From the NCBI RefSeq assembly GCF_015207035.1, contig NZ_JADEXQ010000011.1, forward strand, positions 33,745 to 97,744: 64,000 bases of DNA. The letters are read 5' to 3'. Source of the DNA: Romeriopsis navalis LEGE 11480 (GTDB taxonomy: Bacteria > Cyanobacteriota > Cyanobacteriia > Leptolyngbyales > Leptolyngbyaceae). The position numbers and the translations under genes are program-made. Below, piece by piece: positions 63,063 through 64,000 of the stretch (position 1 is its first letter; each line of letters opens with the position of its first letter). The notes under the pieces were generated by a model that saw only the letters and a list, made by a program, of their open reading frames with translations, did not search any database and was not told where the DNA came from.

Positions 63063-63257
63063 TTACTGAGCGACGAGGCCCAACCAAGTGAGAACACCCT
63101 GATGAGACACAGCCTCAATGGCAATGGCCACAATTAAGCCAACCATCGCTGCCCGCCCATTCAACCGCTCAGCATAGCCATTGAAGCCAAATTTGGGATC
63201 TTCCAAGGTCGGCGTGACAGAAGGTTTGGGCGCTGTTGTGCTGGATTTAGAGGTCAT
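63063..63257 (-). CDS. High light-inducible protein (HLIP/SCP, CAB-like one-helix protein)
   Basis: The 64-residue thylakoid protein has a hydrophilic N-terminus, then FGFNGYAERLNGRAAMVGL with the chlorophyll-binding residues Glu30, Asn33 and Arg35, and a single TM helix (about 36-50). HLIPs bind chlorophyll and carotenoid and protect photosystem assembly intermediates under excess light. Cyanobacteria have several; which one this is cannot be said. Monocistronic, ATG start, with a weak terminator behind it. Confidence 0.93.
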   Translation of the reverse strand: MTSKSSTTAPKPSVTPTLEDPKFGFNGYAERLNGRAAMVGLIVAIAIEAVSHQGVLTWLGLVAQ

Positions 63258-63383
63258 GCTTATGCCTTGATTTACATTTCTTTACACCAATGGATTTCAT
63301 TGTAGCGAATAAGTTGATGTTTGGGGGCAACTGACCCGCGATCGACTGATCCTGGCGGTGAATTGGCCTGAGCGGGCGGGCGG

Positions 63384-64000
63384 TTAATAGGCCTGATAGT
63401 AATTCGTGGATTGATAATCGGTGACGGCTGGGGCAAAGGCCAGCCACAGGGGAAATTGCAGTACCCCAAGGTTTACGGCTTCCTCCATCTCATCAATAAT
63501 GATCAGTGGCAATTTACCCTCCTTTTGCGCCCGTTCGGCGCGTTGGACAAGGGGTTCCGGAAATTCAAATAGGGCCGGACCGCGATCCGCACCGAAATCA
63601 TTGCGGGTGAGGCCCAAGCAGTCTTGTAGTCCGCGTCGCCACTCCCCTAAGCGTTCGGGACTATTGGCGAGAACTAAGGGGCGAAGCTTGTCGCCGTAGA
63701 GATTGTAGAGAATCGAGATGGCGGCGGCACCGACGAGGATGTTTTGCAGCCGCGAACCGAGGGTTTTGACGGCACCCCGTCCGCCTTGTTTAAAGAACCA
63801 ATCGGCAGTGCGCTCAGCCGGAATCCGATCGAACGTACGGCGTAGTTTCCAGGCGGGCCCGTAGTAGTCCGGTTCGTTTTGGAAGACGGCGATGACTTGC
63901 CGAATCCGATCGTTCTTCTGTTGATACTGCGGTTCGGCAAACGTGAGATCGTTGGTGGCAAAGGTATTGCCGGCCGGGGCGGTGGTTTCTGGTGCGGGGG
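63384..64000 (-). CDS. Hypothetical membrane-associated protein, C-terminal part
   Basis: A minus-strand frame is open from the end of the window to a stop at 63384-63386, giving at least 204 residues, with the true start beyond 64000. No family is recognised. Visible parts are FAEPQYQQKNDRIRQVIAVF, GGRGAVKTLGSRLQNILVGAAAISIL (weakly hydrophobic helix), LRPLVLANSPERLGEWRRGL, PLIIIDEMEEAVNLGVLQFPLW, and a Tyr-rich end TDYQSTNYYQAY. The aligned composition and third-base pattern look coding. Confidence 0.7.
   Translation of the reverse strand, partial: PAPETTAPAGNTFATNDLTFAEPQYQQKNDRIRQVIAVFQNEPDYYGPAWKLRRTFDRIPAERTADWFFKQGGRGAVKTLGSRLQNILVGAAAISILYNLYGDKLRPLVLANSPERLGEWRRGLQDCLGLTRNDFGADRGPALFEFPEPLVQRAERAQKEGKLPLIIIDEMEEAVNLGVLQFPLWLAFAPAVTDYQSTNYYQAY

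Overview
The window is a piece of a cyanobacterial chromosome. The main evidence is gene content: a high light-inducible protein, a cyanoexosortase, the Pil-type chemotaxis cluster that drives cyanobacterial phototaxis and twitching, a PatA-type response regulator, an acyl-ACP synthetase, a plastid-type pyruvate dehydrogenase E2, DUF1997, DUF4912 and YlqD proteins. GCGATCGC (HIP1) palindromes and their GCGATCG/CGATCG cores also recur throughout. Base composition looks moderate (roughly half GC by eye) and genes are dense on both strands. The genus cannot be fixed from this window. No rRNA, intact tRNA, transposase or CRISPR array was seen.

Layout. 1-1.2 kb: the 3' end of a NarL-type histidine kinase and its response regulator. 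1.2-6 kb: an AT-rich membrane protein of unknown function, a Uma2 nuclease, glmU and an HD-GYP response regulator. 6-12.3 kb: a Ski2-like RNA helicase facing away from dnaA, and a GT-C membrane glycosyltransferase behind dnaA. 12.3-20.5 kb: a five-gene minus-strand operon with a PatA-like regulator, CheY, CheW, MCP and CheA-receiver hybrid (pilG-pilH-pilI-pilJ-pilL in order). 20.5-21.1 kb: a divergent intergenic region with four DnaA-box-like 9-mers just upstream of dnaN, the best candidate for oriC. 21.1-24 kb: dnaN, an AT-rich PD-(D/E)XK (Mrr-like) nuclease and a second Uma2 gene.

24-43.9 kb is mostly housekeeping: leuD, tlyA, a universal stress protein behind a SulP anion transporter, an M1 aminopeptidase, argF, an HtrA-family protease, an NAD(P)-binding SDR, a DUF1997 protein, murD, pyrE, a small exported protein, a class 3 lipase, the pyruvate dehydrogenase E2, YlqD and an acyl-ACP synthetase. 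Convergent or tail-end junctions here carry very clear hairpin terminators. 44.7-56.1 kb: a DUF427 protein, a methyltransferase-GT2 fusion, a 933-residue chimera of a PstS-like domain and DUF4912, a two-component system, a divergent Gfo/Idh/MocA protein, the prepilin peptidase and leuB. 56.2-62.9 kb is a surface-polysaccharide and exosortase region: BY-kinase/Wzc-like protein, OPX/Wza-like exporter, cyanoexosortase with its associated protein, and a DegT-family sugar aminotransferase. The window closes with a HLIP gene and a truncated membrane protein.

Themes. Type IV pilus function is represented by the chemotaxis operon and the prepilin peptidase. Cell-envelope building is represented by glmU, murD, the GT-C and GT2 enzymes and the Wza/Wzc-like pair. 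The most unusual items are the PstS-DUF4912 chimera, the solitary AT-rich nuclease beside the putative origin, the separation of dnaA from the DnaA-box cluster by about 10 kb, and an exosortase locus with no target protein in view.
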